Source: Bacteroidales bacterium
GTDB lineage: Bacteria; Bacteroidota; Bacteroidia; Bacteroidales; Muribaculaceae
Reading direction: 5' to 3'
DNA: 56,176 nucleotides
Assembly (NCBI GenBank): GCA_019415705.1
Contig: DXYS01000092.1
Span: 147,232-203,407 of the forward strand
Under the pieces are notes generated by a model, which worked only from the letters and a program-made list of their open reading frames with translations, made no database searches and was not told the origin of the DNA. A program made the position numbers and the translations under genes. Shown here one piece after another: positions 25,420-34,533 of the stretch (position 1 is its first letter; the number at the start of each line of letters is the position of its first letter).

Positions 25420-26340
25420 ATGAAGAAATTTATAATTGCCGCCCTCATCGCGGCCGCTGCAATCACAATGAACGCAAAGACTAACTACACCATCCTGCGC
25501 GCCTGTCATCCCGACGACGTAAAGCATTATGACACCGAGCAGCTGCGCTCTCACTTCATGATGCCTAAAGTTTTAGAGCAGAATGTCATCAACCTCACCT
25601 ACTCGATGTATGACCGCATCATCTACGGCGGTGTCATCCCTGTCGGCGAAACAGTCATGCTCGAAACAATCGACCCCCTCAAGGCCGAGTACTTCCTTGA
25701 GCGCCGCGAGCTGGGAGTTGTCAACATCGGCGGCGACGGCATAGTGACTGTCGACGGCAAGGACTACGAACTCCACTTCAAAGACGCCCTTTACGTCGGT
25801 CGCGGCAACAAGGAGGTGACCTTCCGCTCAAAGGACAACGCCAATCCCGCCAAGTTCTACATCAACTCGACTCCGGCTCACAAAGCCTATAAGACTCAGC
25901 TGATTACAATCGACGGCCGTAAAGGCTCAATCAAGGCCAACCGCATCAAGGCCGGCTCTTTGGAGGAATCTAACGACCGCATAATCAACCAGCTCATCGT
26001 CAGCAATGTACTCGAAGAAGGCCCCTGCCAGCTGCAGATGGGTCTGACCGAACTCATGCCCGGCTCTGTCTGGAACACCATGCCCGCTCACACCCATGAC
26101 CGCCGCGTCGAAGCCTACTTCTACTTCAACGTGCCCGAGGGCAACGCCATCTGCCACTTCATGGGCGAGCCGCAGCAAAACCGCGTCATCTGGCTCCACA
26201 ACGAACAGGCCGTGATGTCCCCCGAATGGTCGATACACGCTGCCGCAGGCACATCCAACTACATGTTTATCTGGGGGATGGGCGGCGAAAACCTCGACTA
26301 CGGCGACATGGACAAAGTCACCTATCTCGAAATGCGCTGA
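25420..26340 (+). CDS. kduI: KduI, 5-dehydro-4-deoxyuronate isomerase, with signal peptide
   Basis: The protein has 306 residues. KduI isomerises DKI to DKII during uronate breakdown. The zinc ligands are present as His224, His226 and Glu231 in MPAHTHDRRVEAYF and His273 in WSIHAAAG; the FLERRELGVVNIGG core is well conserved. Unlike cytoplasmic KduI (about 278 residues), it begins with a classical signal peptide: KK, a hydrophobic run FIIAALIAAAAIT, then an M-N-A cleavage site near residue 19. The enzyme is thus predicted periplasmic. It closes the run kduD, DUF4861, EIIC, kduI and is followed by a terminator. Confidence 0.93.
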   Translation: MKKFIIAALIAAAAITMNAKTNYTILRACHPDDVKHYDTEQLRSHFMMPKVLEQNVINLTYSMYDRIIYGGVIPVGETVMLETIDPLKAEYFLERRELGVVNIGGDGIVTVDGKDYELHFKDALYVGRGNKEVTFRSKDNANPAKFYINSTPAHKAYKTQLITIDGRKGSIKANRIKAGSLEESNDRIINQLIVSNVLEEGPCQLQMGLTELMPGSVWNTMPAHTHDRRVEAYFYFNVPEGNAICHFMGEPQQNRVIWLHNEQAVMSPEWSIHAAAGTSNYMFIWGMGGENLDYGDMDKVTYLEMR

Positions 26341-26377
26341 TCCTCCCGCCTGACCTGACAACAAGTCTGACAAACGC

Positions 26378-26417
26378 ACGGGCGCTGACCGCTAAAACGG
26401 CCGGCGCCCGTATTTTT
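26378..26417 (+). terminator. Terminator after kduI
   Basis: Arms ACGGGCGC (26378-26385) and GCGCCCGT (26404-26411) pair perfectly, with a short inner stem CCG/CGG, followed by ATTTTTG. The T tract doubles as the -33 element of the next promoter. Confidence 0.85.
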
Positions 26418-26446
26418 GTCAATCTCAGCCATTTTTATTAACTTCG
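26415..26446 (+). promoter_or_regulatory. Promoter of the porin gene
   Basis: -33 TTTG (26415-26418), 20 bases, -7 TAACTTCG (26439-26446). This excludes a TTG start at 26451 and supports the ATG at 26484. Confidence 0.65.
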
Positions 26447-26483
26447 CATATTGCTTAAATACATTTTCATCACTCCCGACAAA

Positions 26484-27527
26484 ATGACCCGAACACGTCT
26501 GCTGACAATCGTTTTAACCCTGCTTAGTTCTATGACATACTCCGGTGCCGGAGCCGCAGAGACATCTGACAGCGTCAGCAAACAGACCGTCAACCTGATA
26601 CCGACCGTTCATGCCACCGTGCGTGCACGTTTCGAAGCGTCGACCGTCGAGAGCCTATACCGTTTTCAGGTGCGCAACGCCCGCGTCAGCATCGGCGGCA
26701 AGATTATCCCTCAGATTGAGTATTTTGTCAACACAGACTTCTGTGACCGGGGAAAAATAAAATTTTTAGACGCATGGGCCCGTGCATACATCACCGGCGG
26801 CCTCGACCTGCGTGGCGGCCAGTTCCGCATGCCCTTCGGCGTCGACATACACCGCGGCCCCGACAACTATTATTTCTCAAACCGCTCGTTCATAGGGCGC
26901 CAGATGGCCAATTTCCGCGCTGTCGGCGCCGAGTTGCGGTATAGTTTCAAAACTGTGCCGCTGACACTGCAGGCAGGCGCGTTCAATCCGTCGACCATCG
27001 ACGACCACACCCCGTGGAACAGCTCCCTCAGCTACTCGGCCAAAGCCACATGGCGCGTCGGCGCCGTAACGCTCTCCGCCGGCTTTATGTCTATCGAGCC
27101 TGACTCGGTCCGCGCCAACCTCATTGACGGAGCCGTCGCATGGCAGTCAGGGCGCTGGCACATCGAAGGCGAGTATGTCCGGAAACATTACACCGGCGAC
27201 GCCCACCGTCCCTGTCACGGCTGGAACATCTTCGGCGACTACGCTATGCCCGTGCGGGCAGGCTACTTCAATCAGCTCTCAGCACAGGCCCGCTTCGACG
27301 GCATGACCGCCCACAGCGACTGCAGCCGGGACGAAAACCGTCTGCTCGTCACCAATGACCCGAGGCGCACACGCATCACAGCCGGACTAACCCTCAGCTG
27401 TCTGCGTCCGGCCGGACGCCATTTTGACATCCGGGCCAACTACGAAAAATATTTTTATGCCGATAATGTCTCCGTGACACCCGACATGGGCGACAAACTC
27501 GTCATCGAGATGATTCTGCGTTTCTGA
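26484..27527 (+). CDS. Phosphate-selective-porin (OprO/P) family outer-membrane protein
   Basis: The protein has 347 residues with a signal peptide ending near AGAAE. The mature part is made of short amphipathic strands with aromatic girdles and ends in a beta-barrel C-terminus (IEMILRF). The RNARVSIGGKIIPQIEYFVNTDF and GQFRMPFG segments are typical of the OprO/P family. With GH95 and the uronate genes beside it, it may admit oligosaccharides or uronates instead of phosphate (inference). The GH95 gene follows 35 bases later, probably on the same transcript. Confidence 0.8.
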   Translation: MTRTRLLTIVLTLLSSMTYSGAGAAETSDSVSKQTVNLIPTVHATVRARFEASTVESLYRFQVRNARVSIGGKIIPQIEYFVNTDFCDRGKIKFLDAWARAYITGGLDLRGGQFRMPFGVDIHRGPDNYYFSNRSFIGRQMANFRAVGAELRYSFKTVPLTLQAGAFNPSTIDDHTPWNSSLSYSAKATWRVGAVTLSAGFMSIEPDSVRANLIDGAVAWQSGRWHIEGEYVRKHYTGDAHRPCHGWNIFGDYAMPVRAGYFNQLSAQARFDGMTAHSDCSRDENRLLVTNDPRRTRITAGLTLSCLRPAGRHFDIRANYEKYFYADNVSVTPDMGDKLVIEMILRF

Positions 27528-27562
27528 AATCTTCTTCATCATCCCTCAAACCTTAACAATTC

Positions 27563-29914
27563 ATGAAGACTGTCAAACTTGCACTGCTTGCAGTGACTCT
27601 GTCTGCCGCGGCCTACGCAGCTCCGGCTGCTCCCTCAAGGACTTCGATATCAAAAACATACCCCCGCGAATACGAGCAGTGGGAGAATGCTTTGCTCGCC
27701 GGCGACGGCAAGATGGGCATCATGGTTTTCGGCGATCCTGTCGACGAGAAGATTATAGTCAATGACCGCATATTCAACTTCCCCGGCCACGGCACACGCA
27801 CATTTGCCGAGATACCGGCTGACACGCTGCGCCGTGTGCGCGAGCTATGCGTAGCCGAACGCTTTGCCGAGGCCAACGCGCTGGCCGTGCGCTCTACACA
27901 ATGGCGCGACGGCGGTCAGGGCGGCCGTCATCCGGGCTATCTCCTTTCGATAAAAGGCCGCGAGGCAGGCGAGGTCAAGGACTATGAGCGCCGCTGCGAC
28001 TTCGGGAGCGGCGTAATCACCGTCAGCTGGAGCGACGATGACGGCCGACACTGTCGCGAGGCCTTCGTGTCGCGTCCTGACAATATCAGCTACGTCCGCT
28101 GGTCTGCTGCTGACAAGGGGCAAAACGTCGACTGCGCCGTCAGCCTGTCGATGCCTGACGAACTCGGCTTCCCAAAAAGCATGAAATCGCTGCGCGAGAG
28201 TCGTCCCGGTGTGCTCACTGTCACAGCCACTTACGGCGCACCGGCCGACACTGTCGGCTATGTCGGCGCCCTCACCTACGAGGTCGACGGAGGCACGAGC
28301 CGTCTGAGCGGCGACACGCTCTATGTCAGCGGCGCCCGTCAGGTGACATTGGCCTTTGCGACAGCCGGCTACGACGGCACTGCAGCACGCGAGAAAGCCA
28401 AGGCAGACGTCGTCAGCCGAATCTCGGGCCGTGCGTCACACTATGACGATGCCATCGCCGCCCACAAGGCCGTACATGGCGAACTCTTCGGCCGCACTTA
28501 CATCAGCCTCGCCCCTGACTCCGGAGAGTCAAACGAGGAGCTGCTGCAGCGTCAGAAAGACTCCGACCGCCCCGTCGCAGCCCTGTGGCAGCGCATTTTT
28601 GATGCCGGTCGCTATCACTTCATCTCCTCAAGCTCCGAGCTGACGCCGCCCGACCTGCTCGGCATCTGGACCGGCAACTGCAAGGCCGGATGGGGCGGAT
28701 TCTACCACGTCGACGCCAATCTCAACCTGCAGGTCGCCGGCGGCAACATCGGCGCGCTACCCGAGATGATGCAAGGCTATTTCAACCTCATCGAGACGTG
28801 GCGTCCCGACCTCGAGACAAACGCCCGCAAGCTCCTCGGCTGCCGCGGCATGCTCGCCTGCGGCAACAGTCCCGGTCTGTCATCGGGCCTGATTTCGTCA
28901 ATCAACGATTACTACCCATATCACTACGCCACGGGCGAAATGGGCTGGCTCATCTACCCGTTCTGGGAGCACTGGCTCGTGACGCGCGACCGCGAGTTCC
29001 TCGCCGGGCGCATCCTGCCGTTGCTGCGGTCCATGTCAGATTTTTACGATGACTTTCTGCAGGAGCGCGACACGGGCGGCAAATTTATCTTCGCAGGGTC
29101 GGTCTCGCCCGAGACGCAGGCGCGCGAAGCTCACGCCTCGCTCGTCAACAACTCGGCCTTTGATATCTCCGGCGCGCGTTTTGTCTACACCGCCCTGCTA
29201 CAGACCGCGGCTGAGCTCGGCATCAAGGGTGAGGAGGTCAGTCACTGGCGCCGCATGTACGCCGACCTGCCGCCATATCTCGTCAATGACGAAGGCGCTC
29301 TCAAAGAGTGGGCATGGCCCGGTCTGAGCGACAACTACGGCCATCGCCATTCGAGTCATCTGCTCTGTGTCTGGCCGTTCCGCGAGCTCAAGCCGGCTGT
29401 CACACCCGCGCTCTATGAGGCTGCTCTGACCGCACACCGCCTGCGCAATCAGCATGCCTACGAAAATGCCGGTCACGGTCTGCTCCACGCCTCGCTGATT
29501 TCGGCTGTGCTGCATCAGCCCGAGTCATTCACCGAAAAAGTTCTGTCGATGCTCCGCCGCGACTTTTATTACACGGGCCTTGCCACATCGCATTACCCCG
29601 ACCACGGCACTTTCTGCACCGACGTGGCTCATGCCATGCAGGGCATCATGCTCGAGATGCTTGTCGGCTCCGACGAGACGTCGATTGACCTGCTGCCATC
29701 ACTCCCCGCCGACTTCCGCAAAGGCTCGGCCCGCGGCATCGAGACACGCTGCGGCGTGACCGTCGAGACTCTTGAATGGGACCTTGACGACACAATCAGT
29801 CTTACCCTCGTGCCTCGTCGCGACTGCCGAATCATCCTCCGTGCCCCCTCCGGAAAACCGCAGACACTAAATCTCAAGAAAGACGTGCCAAGCAGCATAT
29901 CACTTAAAATATGA
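27563..29914 (+). CDS. Glycoside hydrolase family 95 (alpha-L-fucosidase/galactosidase type)
   Basis: The protein has 783 residues with a signal peptide (cleavage near AYAAPAA). The N-terminal beta-sandwich is followed by an (alpha/alpha)6 barrel. The GH95 site is recognisable: HVDANLNLQ gives the two Asn residues, SVSPETQ the general acid Glu, and FCTDVAHAMQG the Asp. GH95 enzymes invert alpha-L-fucosides or alpha-L-galactosides, as in pectin side chains and host glycans. Exported beside the porin, it likely trims an oligosaccharide in the periplasm. No SusC/SusD pair is in the window, so this is not a classical PUL. Confidence 0.87.
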   Translation: MKTVKLALLAVTLSAAAYAAPAAPSRTSISKTYPREYEQWENALLAGDGKMGIMVFGDPVDEKIIVNDRIFNFPGHGTRTFAEIPADTLRRVRELCVAERFAEANALAVRSTQWRDGGQGGRHPGYLLSIKGREAGEVKDYERRCDFGSGVITVSWSDDDGRHCREAFVSRPDNISYVRWSAADKGQNVDCAVSLSMPDELGFPKSMKSLRESRPGVLTVTATYGAPADTVGYVGALTYEVDGGTSRLSGDTLYVSGARQVTLAFATAGYDGTAAREKAKADVVSRISGRASHYDDAIAAHKAVHGELFGRTYISLAPDSGESNEELLQRQKDSDRPVAALWQRIFDAGRYHFISSSSELTPPDLLGIWTGNCKAGWGGFYHVDANLNLQVAGGNIGALPEMMQGYFNLIETWRPDLETNARKLLGCRGMLACGNSPGLSSGLISSINDYYPYHYATGEMGWLIYPFWEHWLVTRDREFLAGRILPLLRSMSDFYDDFLQERDTGGKFIFAGSVSPETQAREAHASLVNNSAFDISGARFVYTALLQTAAELGIKGEEVSHWRRMYADLPPYLVNDEGALKEWAWPGLSDNYGHRHSSHLLCVWPFRELKPAVTPALYEAALTAHRLRNQHAYENAGHGLLHASLISAVLHQPESFTEKVLSMLRRDFYYTGLATSHYPDHGTFCTDVAHAMQGIMLEMLVGSDETSIDLLPSLPADFRKGSARGIETRCGVTVETLEWDLDDTISLTLVPRRDCRIILRAPSGKPQTLNLKKDVPSSISLKI

Positions 29915-29985
29915 CAGGCGGAGCTTTGCCCGCACCTATATTAAGCCGTCTGCAATAGACAACGGGATAGACAGTCGGCATGCGG

Positions 29986-30016
29986 TTGGATGACATTGCG
30001 TTATTTTATAAATTTG
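29986..30016 (+). promoter_or_regulatory. Promoter of the TPR/LuxR-type regulator
   Basis: TTG (29986-29988), 20 bases, TAAATTTG (30009-30016); the ATG at 30039 follows 22 bases later. Confidence 0.75.
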
Positions 30017-30038
30017 TAGGCAAGTCAATAGTTACGGT

Positions 30039-31577
30039 ATGAGAAAATTCTTCTTTATAGCGTTATCAGTAATACTCTCGGTAAGCGCATGCACACATAA
30101 ACAGCCGGAGAGGCAAAAGTCACCCGAGGAGTCTTATCATTCCAAAGCTGAGAATATGTACTATAACTCCGAGCCTATCTCGGAGTGCATAGCCATGCAG
30201 CAACTGGCCGTCGACCGAATGCGTGCCGGCAACAGCCCCGAGAATGGTTATAAGGTGCTTTCGCAAATGGGACACTTCTACAGTCGTGCCGGCATCTATG
30301 ACGAGGCTCTGCGCTATCTTCAGGAGGCAAGCGACTCGCTGCATGCCGGCAATCCCGACAGCATCATTCCGTTCGACGCCATCAAACTTTTAGGCAATCT
30401 CTCAAATCTTTATGGACGTCTCGGCCTTTTCGAAGAAGCTTTGCAGAAAAATCATGACGCCATAGTCTTCAGCGAGAGTTCCTATCCTAACATTCAGCCT
30501 GACCTGTGGCGAATGCGCGGCACCATCTACGAGCTTGATAACAAACTCGATGACGCGTTAGAGTGTATGCGTAAATCCGTCGCCCTCATACCTTTGGTCA
30601 CCGACGAGAATTTGCGGAAACGCTACGAAATCATCAACAACAATGCCATACATTGGTTTTTTATCGAGCACTACGATTTTGTCCCGGACTCCGTTGCCTC
30701 GGCAGTGGAGGCACTCGAGAGAAATATAGGCAAATATGCGCCAAACGACAACGCCAACAAACTGCTTGCAGGACGTGGCCGTGTGCTGCTCGGCGACAGA
30801 GACAGAGGACTGCGGATGATGGAGGACGCCTTGGAGGGGTATCGTGGAAAAGGCGACGAGGAAAGTGTGGAATGGGCGCTCCAATTACTCGCAAAGTCAT
30901 ATGCCGCAACCGGCAGCCGCAGACTCATCGACATTTATCAGGAGGCGGCATCCCTTCACGACACGATTATGACCCGCAAACGTGACGACGCACTCTTAGG
31001 CAAGGATTTCAGGTATCGTACCGCCGAACTGAAGTCTGAGAACCGTCTGCTCGAAAAAGAACTTTCGGTCTCTCGCGAGCGACTTGTCTTTATTATTGCC
31101 ATATGTGTAATTATAATCGTCGTCATTCTGCTCTTTCTTATTGTCACACGCCGTCACCATAAACAGCTCCTGCGTCAAAAACAGCAGAGCATTGATTCGC
31201 TCATTGCCGACCACATCGCGCTCAACGACCGCATCGAGTCGCTCAACGACAGACTGAGCGCCCGCACGGTCGGCGAAGAAAACAAGGCGCTGCTCAACAC
31301 TGTACTCATGGAGAAAGACGAGGAACTGCGTTTCCGCAAGATTTTCTCAGACATCTATCCCGGCTTTATCGACCGTATGCGCCGTGACTATCCGTGGCTG
31401 ACGCCCGGCAACGAGCTGCTATGCATGCTCATCTGTCTGCGCAAGAACAATAACGAGATTGCGCTTGCACTCGGCATCTCGCGCGAGAGCGTAACGACCG
31501 CACGTTACCGCCTGCGCTCGCGGTTTAAACTCGCCAAAGACGTAGACCTCAACGACTTCATCCTCTCACGGCTGTAA
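30039..31577 (+). CDS. TPR-containing membrane regulator with LuxR-type HTH
   Basis: The protein has 512 residues. An N-terminal signal or anchor with a lipobox-like SVSAC is followed by TPR repeats (about 40-320). A membrane segment LVFIIAICVIIIVVILLFLIV lies near 350, then a coiled coil (about 375-420). The C-terminal helix-turn-helix contains ELLCMLICLRKNNNEIALALGISRESVTTARYRLRSRF, read in pieces. The design places the TPRs in the periplasm and the DNA-binding domain in the cytoplasm, a known one-component type in Bacteroidetes. It may control the adjacent glycan genes (inference). It meets the Fic gene tail to tail with no gap. Confidence 0.82.
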   Translation: MRKFFFIALSVILSVSACTHKQPERQKSPEESYHSKAENMYYNSEPISECIAMQQLAVDRMRAGNSPENGYKVLSQMGHFYSRAGIYDEALRYLQEASDSLHAGNPDSIIPFDAIKLLGNLSNLYGRLGLFEEALQKNHDAIVFSESSYPNIQPDLWRMRGTIYELDNKLDDALECMRKSVALIPLVTDENLRKRYEIINNNAIHWFFIEHYDFVPDSVASAVEALERNIGKYAPNDNANKLLAGRGRVLLGDRDRGLRMMEDALEGYRGKGDEESVEWALQLLAKSYAATGSRRLIDIYQEAASLHDTIMTRKRDDALLGKDFRYRTAELKSENRLLEKELSVSRERLVFIIAICVIIIVVILLFLIVTRRHHKQLLRQKQQSIDSLIADHIALNDRIESLNDRLSARTVGEENKALLNTVLMEKDEELRFRKIFSDIYPGFIDRMRRDYPWLTPGNELLCMLICLRKNNNEIALALGISRESVTTARYRLRSRFKLAKDVDLNDFILSRL

Positions 31578-32552
31578 TCACTTTTTTATGACCCAGTAGC
31601 CGTTTTTGTTGCTGCCTCGGCGCTCAATCCATCCGGCGTCTTTCATATTGGCGATATTTTTCTTGACACCGTTCTCGGTGAGGCCGACCTCTTCGGCCAG
31701 AGCCCTGCGTGTCATGCGCGGATTGTCTGCAAGCAGACGAAGTATCGCCACCTCCGAGTTATTGGGTACTTTATTGGGTACTTTATCGGGTACTTTTTCT
31801 GTAATGCTATTTTTGAGCGTTTTGAATATTTCGTTCAGCATGAAGTCAATGAACGGCCCTGATTGCCCTTCAGATGTTGACTTGGCAATTGCCTCGTAAT
31901 AAGCCTGTTGATTGGCATACACCATGTTTTCGACAGGCAAATGTTCGAAAAGCGGATTCAGGCGTCCGAGTATGAGGGATTGCCAAAGACGGCCCGTGCG
32001 TCCGTTGCCGTCAGAAAACGGATGTATAAATTCGAATTCATAATGAAATACACATGAGCGTATCAGCAGATGGTCGTTGGACTTTTTAAGCCATGCAAAA
32101 AGATTGCCCATCAGTTCGGGAATGCGCTGAGCCGGCGGAGCCATATGCACAAGCCCTGTTTCGCCAAACACACCGACTCCGCCGCGGCGATAGCGTCCCG
32201 CGTCATCAGTTAGGGCTTCCATCATAATGCCGTGTGCTTTCAATAAATCTTTTTCTGAAAACGGGTTTAGATGCGAATAGATATCATATACACGGATAGC
32301 ATTTTTAACCTCCTGAATCTGACGAAGTGGAGCAATGATTTGTTTTCCGTTGAGTATATCGCCTACCTCGTCTTCACTCAACGTATTACCCTCAATTGCA
32401 AGAGACGAGTGAATGGTCTTGATGCGGTTTGCTTTGCGTAATGTCAGGCCATGTTCTCCTTCTAAAGCAATATTATGGCGTTCTAAAAGCGCGGAAATTT
32501 CGGCTATTCGGTTAATAGCCTCTGGCGATATGGTGAAAGGAGGGTTTGTCAT
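31578..32552 (-). CDS. Fic-family protein with built-in inhibitory motif and winged helix
   Basis: The protein has 324 residues. The Fic active site HPFSDGNGRTGR lies at 177-188; Fic proteins usually transfer AMP from ATP to a target hydroxyl. The N-terminal SLAIEGN (50-56) matches the inhibitory helix motif [S/T]xxxE[G/N] of self-inhibited class II Fic proteins. A short tandem repeat KVP-D-KVP-N-KVP near residue 255 links to a C-terminal winged helix (MTRRALAEEVGLTENGVKKNIANM), a common DNA-binding ending of this group. A minus-strand -7 element (TATCTTTG, 32582-32575) sits 23 bases upstream. Confidence 0.92.
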   Translation of the reverse strand: MTNPPFTISPEAINRIAEISALLERHNIALEGEHGLTLRKANRIKTIHSSLAIEGNTLSEDEVGDILNGKQIIAPLRQIQEVKNAIRVYDIYSHLNPFSEKDLLKAHGIMMEALTDDAGRYRRGGVGVFGETGLVHMAPPAQRIPELMGNLFAWLKKSNDHLLIRSCVFHYEFEFIHPFSDGNGRTGRLWQSLILGRLNPLFEHLPVENMVYANQQAYYEAIAKSTSEGQSGPFIDFMLNEIFKTLKNSITEKVPDKVPNKVPNNSEVAILRLLADNPRMTRRALAEEVGLTENGVKKNIANMKDAGWIERRGSNKNGYWVIKK

Positions 32553-32670
32553 AATCTAATGCACACTGTTTCTGCAAAGATATAATTTTATTGGCATGGT
32601 TTTTGTTAATTATTATGCAAATCTAACAATTAAAATCTTCAATAAATAATGCACAACCAAATATTTGGCG

Positions 32671-32678
32671 TAAATTTG
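32671..32678 (+). promoter_or_regulatory. -7 element of argS
   Basis: TAAATTTG 36 bases before the argS ATG. The Fic promoter (32575-32582, minus strand) is divergent to it across about 160 bases of AT-rich DNA. Confidence 0.65.
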
Positions 32679-32713
32679 CATCTCCATAAATATTGTAAAA
32701 CTGTTTAGAATAT

Positions 32714-34501
32714 ATGTCGATAGATACTATCATAGCCGAGGCAGTGAGCCGCGCTGTCACGGCGCTCTACGGCGTCGAGTGTGACGCGTCGTCGGTCGTA
32801 CCCCAGCCGACACGCAAAGAGTTTGAGGGCAACCTGACCGTTGTGGTCTTTCCGTGGGTCAAAACCGCCCGCAAAGCGCCCGAACAGGTAGGCCGCGAGA
32901 TTGGCGACTATCTCGTGCTCAACGAGCCGGCCGTCAAAAGTTTCAACGTAGTCAAAGGTTTCCTTAACATCGTCATCGAGCCGACTTACTGGTGCAAGGT
33001 GCTCGACCGCATCGCCGACACTGCCGACTACGGCCGCCGCGAGGTAACCGACAAGAGTCCGCTGGTGATGGTCGAGTATTCATCGCCCAACACAAACAAG
33101 CCTCTCCATCTCGGCCATCTGCGCAATATCCTGCTCGGTTACAGCCTCTCGGAGATTCTCAAGGCCTGCGGCAACCGTGTGGTCAAGACCAACATCGTCA
33201 ACGACCGCGGCATACATATTTGCAAATCGATGCTCGCTTGGCTCAAATGGCACAAGGACCAGACACCCGAGTCGCTCGGCGTCAAGGGCGACCACCTCAT
33301 CGGCGACTGTTATGTCGATTTCGACAAGCATTACAAAGCCGAGGTCAAGGAACTGATGGCCAAAGGCATGCCTCAGGAAGAGGCCGAGGCCGCATCACCG
33401 CTGATGCTCGAAGCCCGCGAGATGCTGCGCCGCTGGGAGCAGAAAGACCCCGAGGTGCGCAAGCTCTGGGCCATGATGAACGAATGGGTCTACGCCGGTT
33501 TCGACCAGACCTATGCACGCATGGGTGTCGACTTCGACAAAATATATTATGAATCAGAGACTTACTTGGAGGGCAAGGAGAAAGTGCTCGAGGGCCTCGA
33601 AAAAGGCGTGCTCTACCGCCGCGAAGACGGCTCCGTATGGGCCGATCTTACGGCTGACGGCCTTGACCACAAGCTCTTGCTGCGCAGCGACGGCACATCG
33701 GTCTACATGACTCAGGATATCGGTACAGCCAAGCTCCGCTTCCGTGACTATCCCATCGACAAGATGATTTATGTCGTCGGCAACGAGCAGAACTATCACT
33801 TCCAAGTGCTCGCCCTGCTGCTTGACCGTCTCGGATTCAAATGGGGCAAAGACCTCGTGCACTTCTCTTACGGCATGGTCGAGCTGCCCGAGGGCCGCAT
33901 GAAGAGCCGCGAGGGCACAGTCGTCGACGCCGATGACCTGATGGCCGAGATGGTGTCAGGCGCACGCGAGGTGGCCGTGTCGGCCGGCAAGACCGAGGGC
34001 CTGAGCGACAAGGAGATTGACGACATCGCCGAGATTGTCGGCATGGGCGCACTCAAATACTTCCTGCTCAAAGTCGACCCGCGCAAGAACATGACTTTCA
34101 ACCCCAAGGAGTCGATTGACTTCAACGGCAACACCGGTCCGTTCATCCAGTACACATACGCGCGTATCCGCTCTGTGCTGCGTCGCGCCGAGGCCGACGG
34201 TGCCGACTTCAAAGGCTACGACTCAGTCGAGCCAAACGAAAAAGAAATCAACCTGATACAGCGTCTCGCATCATATCAGTCGGTAGTCGACGAGGCCGGA
34301 CGAAGCTATTCGCCGGCTCTCATAGCCAACTATGTCTATGACCTCGCCAAAGATTACAACACATTCTACCACGACTGCCCCGTGCTGCGCGAGTCTGACC
34401 CGCGTCTGCGCGCCCTGCGTCTGACGCTTTCGGCCCAGACAGCACGTGTCATCGCGTCGGCCATGGAGCTGCTCGGCATAAAAGTGCCCGAGCGCATGTG
34501 A
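32714..34501 (+). CDS. argS: Arginine-tRNA ligase
   Basis: This is a class I synthetase that charges tRNA-Arg; the protein has 595 residues, a normal length. The HIGH-type motif is PLHLGHLRN near residue 134, and the KMSKS position is MKSREGT, as in many bacterial ArgS enzymes. The C-terminal anticodon-binding domain ends with MELLGIKVPERM, the usual ArgS ending. Confidence 0.98.
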   Translation: MSIDTIIAEAVSRAVTALYGVECDASSVVPQPTRKEFEGNLTVVVFPWVKTARKAPEQVGREIGDYLVLNEPAVKSFNVVKGFLNIVIEPTYWCKVLDRIADTADYGRREVTDKSPLVMVEYSSPNTNKPLHLGHLRNILLGYSLSEILKACGNRVVKTNIVNDRGIHICKSMLAWLKWHKDQTPESLGVKGDHLIGDCYVDFDKHYKAEVKELMAKGMPQEEAEAASPLMLEAREMLRRWEQKDPEVRKLWAMMNEWVYAGFDQTYARMGVDFDKIYYESETYLEGKEKVLEGLEKGVLYRREDGSVWADLTADGLDHKLLLRSDGTSVYMTQDIGTAKLRFRDYPIDKMIYVVGNEQNYHFQVLALLLDRLGFKWGKDLVHFSYGMVELPEGRMKSREGTVVDADDLMAEMVSGAREVAVSAGKTEGLSDKEIDDIAEIVGMGALKYFLLKVDPRKNMTFNPKESIDFNGNTGPFIQYTYARIRSVLRRAEADGADFKGYDSVEPNEKEINLIQRLASYQSVVDEAGRSYSPALIANYVYDLAKDYNTFYHDCPVLRESDPRLRALRLTLSAQTARVIASAMELLGIKVPERM

Positions 34502-34533
34502 TAAAATACGAACCGTTTAAACAATTTATTTAT

